64,000 nt of DNA from Comamonas serinivorans (GCF_002158865.1 NZ_CP021455.1:3844001-3908000), one strand, 5' to 3'; positions 1-8,635 are shown, numbered from the stretch's first letter. Numbers and translations: made by a program. The notes: generated from the sequence alone by a model not told the origin.

Positions 1-370
1 AGATGTTGTAGGTGGGCAGCAGCTGCTTGGCGTAGCGCAGCAGCACCTCGCCGTTCTTGATGACCAGCAGGCTGTTGTGCAGCTTCTTGCCCGGTTGCAA
101 GGCGTGCGTGGGCGCGCCCACCACCCAGTGCAGGTCGGGCAGCTCGCGCGTCGCGGCCTTGAGCTGCTCCAGCCCGTCGTGCACGCGCTGCAAAAACGGC
201 GGCTCGTCGAGCAGGTCGCCGGGGTAGTAGCCGGTCAGCGAGAGTTCGGAAAACACCACCATGTCGGCGTGCTCGGCCGCGGCCTGCGCCGCAGCGGCGC
301 GCATGCGCGCGATGTTGCCGGCGATGTCGCCAATGGTGTGGTTGAGTTGGGCCAGGGTGACGCGCAGCAT
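1..370 (-). CDS. nadE: NAD+ synthetase, glutamine-hydrolysing (3' part beyond window edge)
   Basis: Makes NAD+ from nicotinate adenine dinucleotide, using glutamine-derived ammonia, in the cytosol. Only the first 123 codons are inside the window. They start at an ATG with MLRVTLAQLNHTIGD and form the beginning of the N-terminal nitrilase-type glutaminase domain; VVFSELSLTGYYPGD contains the conserved catalytic Glu of that fold. The synthetase domain lies beyond the left edge. pncB ends 45 bp upstream on the same strand, so this is part of a left-running NAD salvage cluster. The family assignment is firm for the visible domain; the ammonia-channel and synthetase parts cannot be checked. Confidence 0.9.
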   Translation of the reverse strand, partial: MLRVTLAQLNHTIGDIAGNIARMRAAAAQAAAEHADMVVFSELSLTGYYPGDLLDEPPFLQRVHDGLEQLKAATRELPDLHWVVGAPTHALQPGKKLHNSLLVIKNGEVLLRYAKQLLPTYNI

Positions 371-415
371 CGTGATTGAACCGTGAAGATGGAATGGGGT
401 ATGGGGTAGTCCGCG

Positions 416-1627
416 TTACTTGCTCATCGCGGGCTCGGGGATACTGAAGACCTGCCGCAAATAGGCCAGGTAGGTCTCGTCGTCGCACATCGTCTTGCCG
501 GGCGAATCGGAGATCTTGGCCACGGGCTGACCGTTGGCGTGGGTGAGCTTCATGACGATGTTGATCGGCGTCAGGCCCACGTCGTTGGTCAGGCTGGTGC
601 CAATGCCGAAGCCCAGCTGGATGCGGTCGCCGAAATGCTCGTACAGCGCCAGCGCCCGGTCCAGGTTCAGCCCATCCGAAAACACCAGCCGCTTGGTCTC
701 GGGCTTGATGCGCAGCTTCTCGTAATGCGCGATGGCTTTCTCGCCCCAGGCAATCGGGTCGCCCGAGTCGTGGCGCAGGCCGTCGAACAGCTTGGCGAAG
801 TACAGGTCGAAATCGGCCAGGAAGGCGTCCATGCCCACGGTGTCGGTCAGTGCAATGCCCAGGTCGCCCCGGTACTCCTGCACCCAGTCCTCGAGCGCGG
901 CGATCTGGAAGTCGCGCAGGCGCACGCCCTGGGCCTGGTAGCTCTGCAGGTACTCGTGCGCCATGGTGCCGATGGGCACCAGGTTCAGCTCCTTGGCCAG
1001 CAGCACGTCGGAGGTGCCCTTGAACCACTGCGGCGTCTGCTGCGCGAAGGCCGAGACCACCTCGCGGTGCCATTCGCGCGCGTAGCGGCGGCGCACGCCA
1101 AAGTCGAACAGCTCGAACGGGTGCGTGCGGCTGGTCTCGCGGCCCAGCTCCTTCAGGCGCTCGATCTTCACGGCCAGGCGCTGCCGGCCTTGGTCCAGGG
1201 CCCGCGTTTCGTCGAAGCGGCGGAAATACAGCTCGTTGACGATGGCCAGCACGTAGATCTCGAACGGCATCACGTGCACCTGGGGGCCGCGCGCCTCGAT
1301 GTGCAGGGTGTCGCCATCGGCCCAGGCGTGGATGAAGCTGCGCTGCAGCTGGAAGATGCGCAGGAAGTCGATGAAGTCGCTCTTCATGAAGCGCAGGCTG
1401 CCGATGTAGGCCAGCTCACCCGGCGTGAAGCGCAGCGCGCACAGCGCATCCAGCTCCTGGTTCAGGTGGCCCAGCAGCTCGGTCAGCGGGTACTCGGGCC
1501 GGTTGCGGCAGACGAAGGTGTACTCGGCCTGGGTTTGCGGGTTGCGGTGCAGCATGGCCTGCCACATCGTGAACTTGTACAGGTCGGTGTCCAGCAGGCT
1601 GGTGATGATGGGCGAAGGCGATGGCAT
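416..1627 (-). CDS. pncB: Nicotinate phosphoribosyltransferase
   Basis: Converts nicotinate and PRPP to nicotinate mononucleotide, the committing step of the Preiss-Handler salvage route. 403 residues, close to the proteobacterial PncB length. The protein shows the N-terminal LLDTDLYKFTM motif, LNLVPIGTMAHE with the conserved active-site His, and LRHDSGDP, which binds the phosphoribosyl group. I chose the ATG at 1627 (MPSPSPIITSLL); a TTG five codons upstream would lie inside a half-copy of the dispersed palindromic repeat. It is followed by nadE and preceded, 65 bp away, by a PncA-like hydrolase on the same strand, consistent with a salvage operon that turns nicotinamide into NAD. Confidence 0.95.
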   Translation of the reverse strand: MPSPSPIITSLLDTDLYKFTMWQAMLHRNPQTQAEYTFVCRNRPEYPLTELLGHLNQELDALCALRFTPGELAYIGSLRFMKSDFIDFLRIFQLQRSFIHAWADGDTLHIEARGPQVHVMPFEIYVLAIVNELYFRRFDETRALDQGRQRLAVKIERLKELGRETSRTHPFELFDFGVRRRYAREWHREVVSAFAQQTPQWFKGTSDVLLAKELNLVPIGTMAHEYLQSYQAQGVRLRDFQIAALEDWVQEYRGDLGIALTDTVGMDAFLADFDLYFAKLFDGLRHDSGDPIAWGEKAIAHYEKLRIKPETKRLVFSDGLNLDRALALYEHFGDRIQLGFGIGTSLTNDVGLTPINIVMKLTHANGQPVAKISDSPGKTMCDDETYLAYLRQVFSIPEPAMSK

Positions 1628-1692
1628 GGCCGATGGAAACAATCAGGACAAGGGGTATGGATCTGTGCTCGTGGTCAACAGGACGGCAACCG

Positions 1693-2589
1693 TCACATGC
1701 TGGTCACCACAGCGCTCAGATCGTCGGTACTGGTAGCCAGGCGCACGCCGTGTGCGCGCATGGCCTGCAGGAAGTCGGCCTGCGCGGCCTCGAAGCCCGC
1801 CACCGGGCTCATGCAGTCGGTCAGCAGCACCAGCCGCTCGGGTCGGCCAGACGGCAAGTATTGCACCAGGTGTTCGCAGCTCGCGCGCACGCAGTGGCTG
1901 CCGGCCTCGCCCGCCACGATGAGGCAGTCGGCCGCATCCAGCTCGGCGAGCAGCCGCGTGTTGAGCGCCGTGGCCGGGTCGCCGGCATCGGGCACCTCGG
2001 CCAGGAAGGCGCTGTAGTGCTCGGTCCAGGGGTTCAGGCCCTTGAAGACGTGGCGGACCGCCTGGCCCCGCGCCAGTTGCCAGTCGGCCAGGGCCTCGGC
2101 CAGCGCCGCGTGCACGCCATGGCCAAAGCGGCCGACCTCGCAGTGCACGGGCCACACCATGTGGGTGTAGCGGCCCTGCACTTCGAGTTGATCGAGGTAT
2201 GCCAGGACGCGCGATACATCGTCATCGCGAACAGGCCGATACTCACCCGATCTGACCTGAGCGGCGGTGATGGCCGTGAACGGCGCCACCGCATCGCCCG
2301 ACCGCGTGCGCCAGAAACCAGGGTGGGCGATGTCGATGCGCTGGTGCGAATCCAGCGTGACCGTGATCGCGTCCAGCTGCGCGCCATGCTGGCGCAGCCA
2401 GCCGGCCAGGCGCTGCATGTCGGCATGTGCGCCCGCCACGGGCAGGCTGGGCGCCACGGCCTCGCCGCTGAGGGCATCACGGCCCCACCAGGTGGCGGGC
2501 AGGTCGCAGAAATCGTTCTGCGGATCGATGAGCAGCAGCTGAACGCGTGCACGGCTGGCGGGGCGCTGGGCGGGGATGGCGTGTGTCAT
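1693..2589 (-). CDS. Cysteine hydrolase of the isochorismatase/nicotinamidase family
   Basis: Likely nicotinamidase, supplying nicotinate to the adjacent pncB. Seen: LLLIDPQNDF near the N-terminus with the catalytic Asp, FKGLNPW with the expected Lys, and GEAGSHCV with the nucleophilic Cys in late position, all in family order. At 298 residues it is much longer than classical PncA (about 210), with inserted segments around residues 90-140, so substrate specificity is inferred from the neighbours rather than proven. The start MTHAIPAQ is preceded by GAGGAG at good spacing. A perfect 10-bp inverted repeat lies 51 bp upstream across the likely promoter. Other cysteine hydrolases of this superfamily act on isochorismate or carbamoyl compounds. 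Confidence 0.8.
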   Translation of the reverse strand: MTHAIPAQRPASRARVQLLLIDPQNDFCDLPATWWGRDALSGEAVAPSLPVAGAHADMQRLAGWLRQHGAQLDAITVTLDSHQRIDIAHPGFWRTRSGDAVAPFTAITAAQVRSGEYRPVRDDDVSRVLAYLDQLEVQGRYTHMVWPVHCEVGRFGHGVHAALAEALADWQLARGQAVRHVFKGLNPWTEHYSAFLAEVPDAGDPATALNTRLLAELDAADCLIVAGEAGSHCVRASCEHLVQYLPSGRPERLVLLTDCMSPVAGFEAAQADFLQAMRAHGVRLATSTDDLSAVVTSM

Positions 2590-2639
2590 GCAGGAAGCTC
2601 CTCGTGCATTGTGTGGCATCTGACGGACAGTGTAGCTCA

Positions 2640-2662
2640 GTTAGTTCATTTTATGAACTAAC
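2640..2662. promoter_or_regulatory. Perfect inverted repeat over the promoter of the NAD salvage genes
   Basis: GTTAGTTCAT, three T bases, then ATGAACTAAC: a perfect 10-bp inverted repeat. Read leftwards it overlaps a plausible promoter (TTCATA, 17 bp, TACACT) for the PncA-like gene whose ATG is at 2589. The position is that expected of a repressor operator. An NAD-responsive regulator (NrtR- or NadQ-like) is the natural guess but is inference; no such regulator gene is in the window. Confidence 0.55.
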
Positions 2663-2914
2663 AAATGAGCACCCCTGCGACATGGGCCACGCGTCGCGCC
2701 GAAGCCGACGCCACGCATGCCGTGGCCGCGACCTGGCCAGGCCAGGCCCGCCTCGGCCGTGCAGGCCGCCGGTGTTAGGCTGCGGTGATCGGAACCCTGA
2801 GGAGACCCTGGCCATGCCTTTGCACGCAGCGCCCTGTTCACTTGCTTGGCTCCCGGCATGCCCGCGCGCGCATGCCGCCGCACCGCGCCGTCGCGCCCGC
2901 GCCGGGAGGCCGTC

Positions 2915-4198
2915 ATGAGCACGGTGGTGATCGGCGCCGGCATCGTGGGCCTGATGACGGCCTACCACCTGGCCCGCGAGGGCGACACCGTGACGGTGAT
3001 CGACGCCCTGCCCGGCCCCGGCCAGGCCACCAGCTACGGCAACGGCGCGCAGCTGAGCTACAGCTTCGTCGCCCCGCTGGCCGAGCCGTCGGTGCTGGCC
3101 AAGCTGCCCGGCATGGTCTGGGGCAAGGATTCGCCGCTGCACCTGCGGCTGCGCGCCAGCCCCGCGCAATGGCAGTGGGGCCTGAAGTTCCTGGCGGCCT
3201 GCAACGCGCCGCAGGCGCAGCAGACCACGCGCGAGCTGCTGCAGCTGGGCGCGGCCAGCCGCGAGCGGCTGCACGCGCTGATGGCCGAGCACGCCCTGCA
3301 GTTCGACTTCACGCGCGCGGGCAAGCTGGTCGTCTACCAGGATGAAGCCGCCTTCGAAGGCGCCAGGGCGCAGATGGCCTTCCAGGCCGAGCTGGGCTGC
3401 CAGCAGACCGCGCTGACCGGCGCCGAGTGCGTGGCGCGCGAGCCGGCGCTGGCGGGCGTGGGCCAGCGGCTGGTGGGCGGCATCGACACGCCATCTGAAG
3501 AGGCGGGCGACTGCCACCTGCTGTGCCAGGAGCTCGAGCGCGTGCTGCGCCAGGACCCCGCTGGCAGCGCCGGGGCCGACACCGCCCGCGCTGGCGCCGT
3601 GGAGTTCCGCTACGGCCTGTCGGTGCGCGGCTTTGCGCAGCGCGGGGGGCGTGTGGTGGCCGTGCAGACCAGCGCCGGGCCGCTGGCGGCCGACCGCGTG
3701 GTGCTGGCCGCGGGCATGGGCAGCCAGCGCCTGGCCCGCATGCTGGGCGTAAACGCCGGTCTGGCGGCCTTGAAGGGCTACAGCCTGACCTACGTGCTGG
3801 GGCCGGACAGCCAGGCGCCCCGGGTCAGCGTGACGGACACCCACAACAAGGTGGTGTACGCACGCCTGGGGCCGCGCCTGCGCGTGGCGGGCATGGTGGA
3901 CATGGGCAACGACAGCCTGGCCATCGCCCCCGATCGCATCGCCACCCTGAAGGCGCAGGTGGCCGACTTCCTGCCACAGCTGAAGGCGCGCGGCGAGCCC
4001 ACGCCCTGGGCCGGCCTGCGCCCCGCCCGCGCCGACGGCAAGCCCGTGGTGGACCGCGTGCCGGGGCTGGACAACGCCTGGCTGCACCTGGGCCACGGCG
4101 CGCTGGGCTTCACGCTGGCCGCGGGCAGCGCGGCGCTGCTGGCCGACCGCATGGCCGGCCGCGCCACGGCGCTGGATGCGAACTGGTTTCGCCTGTGA
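2915..4198 (+). CDS. FAD-dependent D-amino acid dehydrogenase/oxidase (DadA family)
   Basis: Predicted oxidative deamination of a D-amino acid (or glycine-like amine), passing electrons from FAD to the respiratory chain. 427 residues, typical of DadA. The N-terminus STVVIGAGIVGLMTAYHL is a Rossmann dinucleotide-binding motif (GxGxxG) followed by the acidic end VTVID. STSYGNGAQLSYS-like ATSYGNGAQLSYS is the DadA flavin-contact segment. The C-terminal WAGLRPARADGKPVV and LHLGHGALGFTLAAG are the usual FAD-closing motifs. Start chosen at an ATG preceded by GGGAGG. Transcribed divergently from the NAD genes and convergent with the Bug receptor, from which it is separated by a palindromic repeat that could terminate both transcripts. 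Confidence 0.85.
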   Translation: MSTVVIGAGIVGLMTAYHLAREGDTVTVIDALPGPGQATSYGNGAQLSYSFVAPLAEPSVLAKLPGMVWGKDSPLHLRLRASPAQWQWGLKFLAACNAPQAQQTTRELLQLGAASRERLHALMAEHALQFDFTRAGKLVVYQDEAAFEGARAQMAFQAELGCQQTALTGAECVAREPALAGVGQRLVGGIDTPSEEAGDCHLLCQELERVLRQDPAGSAGADTARAGAVEFRYGLSVRGFAQRGGRVVAVQTSAGPLAADRVVLAAGMGSQRLARMLGVNAGLAALKGYSLTYVLGPDSQAPRVSVTDTHNKVVYARLGPRLRVAGMVDMGNDSLAIAPDRIATLKAQVADFLPQLKARGEPTPWAGLRPARADGKPVVDRVPGLDNAWLHLGHGALGFTLAAGSAALLADRMAGRATALDANWFRL

Positions 4199-4206
4199 AT
4201 CTCCAC

Positions 4207-4264
4207 AAGGCAGTATGCAGGTGTTGCCGATGATGTTGAAACGGCAACCCAGGCATACTGCCTT
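4207..4264. repeat. Dispersed palindromic element, copy 1 (best conserved)
   Basis: Outer arms AAGGCAGTATGC and GCATACTGCCTT are a perfect 12-bp inverted repeat; inner arms GTTGCCG and CGGCAAC are a perfect 7-bp repeat. It fills the gap between two convergent genes (ends 4198 and 4270) and may act as a bidirectional terminator. This copy defines the family: outer arms carrying GTAT/ATAC, inner arms around GCCG/CGGC, AT-richer loop. Confidence 0.9.
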
Positions 4265-4269
4265 TGTCG

Positions 4270-5529
4270 TCAATCCACCCGCAAACCCAGCTTGCGCGTG
4301 ACGGCCGCGTAGCGGTCCATGTCGGCCAGGATCAGCGCCTGGAAGGCTGCCGGCGAACCCGTGGCCGCGCTGTAGCCCTGCTCGTCCAGCAACTGACGCA
4401 TGGCCTGGCCCTGCAGGGCCAGTTGCGCGGCCTGGTGCAGCCGCGCCACCACGGCCGCCGGTGTGCCCGCAGGCGCCAGCAGGCCGTGCCACTGCTCCAC
4501 GTCGAACCCCGGCACGCCCTGCTCGGCCACGGTGGGCACCTGAGCCAACTGCGGCAGGCGCTTGGGCGAGGTGATGGCCAGGGCTCGCACGCGGCCACCG
4601 GCCATCATGGCCGAGGCGCTGCTGGCCGTGACCAGGCCTGCCGGCACCTGGCCGGCCGCCACGGCGGTGATGGCCGGGCCGCAGCCCTTGTAGGGCACGT
4701 GTTGCCAGTGGCTGCGGGTGGCCTGCGCCAGCATTTCGCCGGCCAGGTGCTGCGGCGTGCCGTTGCCGCACGAGGCAAAGGCCAGGGGACGGTCGGCGCT
4801 GCGGGCCGCGGCCAACGCGTCCTCCAGGCTGTGCAGCGCGCTGTCGGCCGGCACCACCAGCACCGAGGCGATGAAGCCGGCGTTGACCACGGCCGTGAAA
4901 TCGCGCTGGGGATCGAAATCGAGCTTCTGGTACACGCCGGGGTTGATCGCGAACGAGCTGTTGACCATCAGCAGTGTCTGGCCATCGGGCGCGGCCTGCG
5001 CCACGTGCTGCGCGCCGATGTTGCCGCTGGCGCCGGGCCGGTTTTCGACCAGCACGGTTTGGCCCAGGCGGGTTTGCAGCTCGGCGCCCAGCCGGCGCGC
5101 CAGCAGGTCGGTGCCACCGCCCGGCGGAAAGGTGACCACGATGGTGAGCGGCTTGCCCGTGGGCCGCAGCGTGGCCGAGGCCGCCGACGATGTCCCGGCC
5201 GTGGCCGTTGCCGTGGCCGTGGCCGCGCCTCGAACCGAAGGGACGCCAGGGACCGCGCCCGGCACCGTGGTCGACGCCACGCGCGCGGCCGCCGGTGACG
5301 AGGCGCCACTCGCAGCGACACCCGGGCCGACCGGGCTCGCCGCATGGACGGCCGTCGCCAGCAGACCCGTCAGCAAACTGGCGCCGACGCCGGGCCGCCA
5401 GCCCACCCACCGCGCCGCCAACCGCTGCACGGCCTGGGTCGCATGCACCATCCAGCGCGGTCCGCCGTCGCCGTGGGTCACAGCCGATGGCGCGCTGCGG
5501 TGCCGTGCCCTGTGCGATGCCGGTGCCAT
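4270..5529 (-). CDS. Bug-family (TctC-like) periplasmic solute receptor
   Basis: Predicted periplasmic binding protein of the Bug/TctC family. The family core is clear: ITIVVTFPPGGGTDLLAR-like start after the signal region, VENRPGASGNIG, LLMVNSSFAINP, PYKGCGPAITAVAAGQV. No TctA/TctB membrane genes are nearby, as is common for Bug receptors in Burkholderiales. Length 419 is about 95 more than usual because of an N-terminal extension: a hydrophobic signal-like stretch around residues 48-62 followed by a low-complexity Ala/Thr/Ser/Pro linker, including an ATATATA run made by GTGGCC-type hexamer repeats near 5195-5225. Its ATG is 3 bp after the nadC stop, so it is co-transcribed with nadC, suggesting a pyridine carboxylate ligand (inference). 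An internal ATG at 5451 is an alternative start. Confidence 0.85.
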   Translation of the reverse strand: MAPASHRARHRSAPSAVTHGDGGPRWMVHATQAVQRLAARWVGWRPGVGASLLTGLLATAVHAASPVGPGVAASGASSPAAARVASTTVPGAVPGVPSVRGAATATATATAGTSSAASATLRPTGKPLTIVVTFPPGGGTDLLARRLGAELQTRLGQTVLVENRPGASGNIGAQHVAQAAPDGQTLLMVNSSFAINPGVYQKLDFDPQRDFTAVVNAGFIASVLVVPADSALHSLEDALAAARSADRPLAFASCGNGTPQHLAGEMLAQATRSHWQHVPYKGCGPAITAVAAGQVPAGLVTASSASAMMAGGRVRALAITSPKRLPQLAQVPTVAEQGVPGFDVEQWHGLLAPAGTPAAVVARLHQAAQLALQGQAMRQLLDEQGYSAATGSPAAFQALILADMDRYAAVTRKLGLRVD

Positions 5530-5532
5530 GGC

Positions 5533-6414
5533 TCAGGCGTCCAGGCCGATGTCGAGCACGCGCGCGCTGTGCGTGATCCAGCCCACGGCGATCTGATCGA
5601 CCCCGGTGGCGGCCACCGCGGCGGCCGTGTCGGGCGTGATGCGACCCGAAGCCTCGGTGATGGCTCGGCCCCGGCACATGGCCACCGCCGTGCGCAGGTC
5701 GTCCAGGCTCATGTTGTCGAGCAGTACCACGTCCACGCCCAGCGACAGCGCCGTCTCCAGCTGCGCCAGCGTGTCCACCTCCAGCTCGACCTTGACCATG
5801 TGGCCCACCCCGGCGCGGGCGCGCGCCACGGCGGTCTGCACATCGCCGGCCAGGGCGATGTGGTTGTCCTTGATGAGCACGGCGTCGTCCAGCCCGAAGC
5901 GGTGGTTGCTGCCGCCGCCCACGCGCACGGCATGTTTCTGCAGCGCACGCAGGCCCGGCAGGGTCTTGCGCGTGCAGGTCACCCGCGTGGCGTGCCCGGC
6001 CCGCGCGATCGCCTGCGCGATGGACGCCGTGCTGCTGGCCACGCCGCTCAGGTGGCACAGGTAGTTCAAGGCCACACGCTCCGCACTGAGGATGGCGCGC
6101 GCCGGGCCGGCGATGCGTGCGATCTCGGCGCCGGGCGCCAAGGCGGCCCCATCGGCCAGCGACGCCTCGAACCGGCCGGCACCCATCAGCCCAAACGCCA
6201 GCCGCGCCAGGTCCAGCCCGGCCAGCACCCCGACCTCGCGCGCCACCAGGCGCAAGGTCGCCTGGGCATCGACGGGCACGATGGCATCGGTCGTCAGGTC
6301 GCCGGCCCGGCCCAGGTCTTCGAGCAAAGCCATCCGCACCAGCGGCTCCAGCATCAGGTCGGGCAAGGGGGGCACCGGCAGGCGCTCACCTAGGGCAGTG
6401 TTTTTAATGCTCAT
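5533..6414 (-). CDS. nadC: Nicotinate-nucleotide pyrophosphorylase (quinolinate phosphoribosyltransferase)
   Basis: Joins quinolinate and PRPP to give nicotinate mononucleotide and CO2, the last common step of de novo NAD synthesis. 293 residues. Visible family motifs include TRKTLPGLRALQKHAV, GGGSNHRFGLDD, a KDNH substrate loop, VEVDTLAQ-like VELEVDTLAQLETAL and DNMSLDDLR. Start taken at the ATG giving MSIKNTALGERLP; it has no clear Shine-Dalgarno sequence. The Bug receptor follows after 3 bp. The window also holds a decayed nadA (near 37 kb), so where this enzyme gets quinolinate is an open question unless a functional nadA lies elsewhere. Confidence 0.95.
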   Translation of the reverse strand: MSIKNTALGERLPVPPLPDLMLEPLVRMALLEDLGRAGDLTTDAIVPVDAQATLRLVAREVGVLAGLDLARLAFGLMGAGRFEASLADGAALAPGAEIARIAGPARAILSAERVALNYLCHLSGVASSTASIAQAIARAGHATRVTCTRKTLPGLRALQKHAVRVGGGSNHRFGLDDAVLIKDNHIALAGDVQTAVARARAGVGHMVKVELEVDTLAQLETALSLGVDVVLLDNMSLDDLRTAVAMCRGRAITEASGRITPDTAAAVAATGVDQIAVGWITHSARVLDIGLDA

Positions 6415-6922
6415 TTTGAGTATTTTCAAATCCAAAAACGAGCGCCGCGGTGGCGCGCCTGGACTTATGCTAACAGCGAGCATAAGGGGTGTCGATGGCC
6501 GCCAGTCGCCTGCGCGCATCCGCCTCGGCTTGGGCCTGTTCACCCCTCGCCCTCACGCACGCCCACGCGAATTCGACGCACAAGCGCGTCGGGGGCCGAC
6601 CCGCGCACCACGGGTCAACTCGCCGCTCGCGTCAAGTCGCGTCGCGCCCCGCGGCCTGCCCACACCGCCCCGACAGTCGCGGCTGCGCCACAGCGGGTGT
6701 GAAATTTATTAACCCAATGGACTTACTTTTGTATATTTTTGACCTTTGACGTTGCAAGACGATGCATGGGCTAGGCCCAACCCCAGGGTTGACGCCCCCG
6801 GCATCGCAGGTCTGCCTGGTTGGGAGCTGCACGTCGAGCTGTTTTCGCGGCGCCCGCGTCTTGATACGCGGGCCTTCTCAACCCATTCGGTCCTGCACCG
6901 AGCCCCCCGTCCCGGAGCCCCC
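6415..6922. other. Intergenic region upstream of nadC and of the DUF11 gene
   Basis: 508 bp with no convincing gene. It holds an 8-bp perfect inverted repeat CTTATGCT/AGCATAAG (6464-6486) about 50-70 bp upstream of nadC, in a position suitable for an operator. An AT-rich patch at 6700-6750 may be the promoter of the rightward DUF11 gene. No dispersed palindromic element is present here, unlike most other gaps of this size. Confidence 0.5.
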
Positions 6923-8215
6923 ATGCCCCTGAGCGCCCCCTCTTCCGCGTTGTCCTCGCGTCAACGCCTGTCGTCCCTGTCCCGCCTGGCAGGCCTCACC
7001 GTGGTCCTGGCCACCGCCTCCACCAACGTCTGGGCGCAGTCCTGCGACGGCACCCTCTTCATCTCGCAAAACACGCCCACCACGCTCCTCCACAGCGCCT
7101 TCCCGGTCAACTTCCAGGCGGTCGGCAGCGCGGCGCCCATGACCTACAACGCCTTGGGCCACCACACCAACGGCGACCTCTACGGCCTGCAGACCAGCAG
7201 CAACACCCTGCTGCGGATCAACCAGACCACCGGCGTCGTCACCACCGTGGGTGCTGTGGCCGGTCTGCCCGTCGCCAGCTACAACGCCGGCACCATCGGC
7301 ACCAACAACCTGTACTACGTGAAGCCGGTCGGCAACACCAACACCCTCTACACCATCGACCCCACCGCGGCCACACCCACCGCCACGGCCACGACGCTGT
7401 CCCAGAGCATCACGATCTCCGACATGGGCTGGGTGAGCGGCCTGCTCTACGCCTCGGCCGACGATGGGCAGCTTTATGCCATCGATCCGGCCACCGGCAC
7501 GGTGACCGCCATTGGCGCGCCCGACAACACCGGCGGCGTGCTGGGCGCGCAGTTCTCGGGGCCCAATGGCCTGTTCGGCGTGGCCAACAGCGGCGCCGGT
7601 TTTTTCCAGATCAGCCTGACGACGGGGGCACGCACCCTGCTGTCCGGTGCACCGGCCTCGGGCAACAACGATGGCGCCAGCTGCCCCACGGCCAACGTGC
7701 TCACCTCGGCCCAGGCCGACCTGGGCGTCACCAAGACCGACGGCGCCACGACCTACACACCGGGTACCCCCGTGGTCTACACCATCGTCGCCAGCAACGC
7801 CGGCCCCAGCGATGCCGATGGCGTCGCCCTGAGCGACCCCTTGCCCGCGGGCATCACCAACGCCAGCTGGACCTGTACCGCCACGGGCGCAGCCACCTGC
7901 ACGAACGCCGGCACCGGCGCCCTGACCGACACCATCAACCTCCCCAACGGCACGTCCGCCACCTACACGGTGACGCTGCAGGTGCCCGCCGACTTCACGG
8001 GCAACCTGGTGAACACCGTGCAAGTGACCCCACCCGCCGGCGTGACCGACCCCAACCCCAACAACAACAGCGCCACCGACACCAACACCCCGGCCAGCGT
8101 ACCGCCCGGCCCCGCGCCCACGCCGGTGCCCACCGATTCGCCGTGGATGCTGCTGGGATTGGCCGCCGCGCTGGGGGGCTACGCCGCACGCGCCAAGCGC
8201 CGCGCACGCGCTTGA
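6923..8215 (+). CDS. Secreted DUF11-domain protein with IPTL-like C-terminal sorting tail
   Basis: Predicted exported surface or matrix protein of 430 residues. Signal peptide at about 12-38 (LAGLTVVLATASTNVWAQ). Residues 40-265 form a repetitive beta-rich region with blocks such as LYGLQTSSNTLLRINQTTG and LYAIDPATGTVTAIG, typical of a propeller-like N-domain in this protein type. Residues 270-390 are a DUF11 repeat (VTKTDGATTYTPGTPVVYTI, ASNAGPSDADGVALSDPLP). The C-terminus PVPTDSPWMLLGLAAALGG plus an RAKRRARA tail matches the layout of IPTL-CTERM sorting signals: motif, membrane helix, basic end. That suggests processing by an exosortase-like system not present in the window. The ligand or role is unknown. 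Start supported by GGAG 8 bp upstream. Confidence 0.75.
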   Translation: MPLSAPSSALSSRQRLSSLSRLAGLTVVLATASTNVWAQSCDGTLFISQNTPTTLLHSAFPVNFQAVGSAAPMTYNALGHHTNGDLYGLQTSSNTLLRINQTTGVVTTVGAVAGLPVASYNAGTIGTNNLYYVKPVGNTNTLYTIDPTAATPTATATTLSQSITISDMGWVSGLLYASADDGQLYAIDPATGTVTAIGAPDNTGGVLGAQFSGPNGLFGVANSGAGFFQISLTTGARTLLSGAPASGNNDGASCPTANVLTSAQADLGVTKTDGATTYTPGTPVVYTIVASNAGPSDADGVALSDPLPAGITNASWTCTATGAATCTNAGTGALTDTINLPNGTSATYTVTLQVPADFTGNLVNTVQVTPPAGVTDPNPNNNSATDTNTPASVPPGPAPTPVPTDSPWMLLGLAAALGGYAARAKRRARA

Positions 8216-8363
8216 GGCGCAGGGCGGGCGCGGCACAGCCGTGGCGCGCCCTGTCAGGTGCCCCAGCTGACCCAGGCGGTTCATGAGCCACCGTGCGCGC
8301 AGCTGAAGCCGGAGTGAGCACCGGCCGGCACACGCCATGATTCGGCTGCCAGGGCGACCATTC

Positions 8364-8419
8364 AAGGGGTAATTGGTCATGGCCTTTGTTTAACGAACGG
8401 TTATGGCCAGATACCCCTT
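8364..8419. repeat. Dispersed palindromic element, copy 2
   Basis: Left arm AAGGGGTAATTGGTCATGG and right arm GGCCAGATACCCCTT pair imperfectly over about 20 bp; loop is AT-rich with AACGAACGG. GGGGTA/TACCCC ends. Confidence 0.75.
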
Positions 8420-8635
8420 TTGATTTGACGTCAACGTTGACGCTTCGGCTTCACCCAGAAACGGCACGAGTGCGTTGCCCTGGCCACAAGGCCATGTCGC
8501 GCGCCCCGTCTTGATGATTCGGCGGTTCGGTGACCTGAACGGCGGCGCCGGCCTCCCGCACGCGGGTCAGGCTGACTGCGACGCGCGTCGGGTCCATGCG
8601 GCCCATGGGTTGCAGTGCGTTCATCCACATACCAG

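Noticed and set aside
2651..6058. An open frame of more than 1100 codons on the minus strand across dadA, Bug and nadC
   Set aside because: It runs antisense or out of frame to well-recognised genes, has repetitive Arg/Gly/His composition, and matches no family. Such long frames are a by-product of very high GC content; the same holds for the long plus-strand frames over kdpD (22652-26233) and kdpABC (26608-30732).
8430..8441. Perfect palindrome GTCAACGTTGAC after copy 2
   Set aside because: It is short, lies more than 400 bp from the nearest gene start and between 3' ends, so I do not call it an operator.
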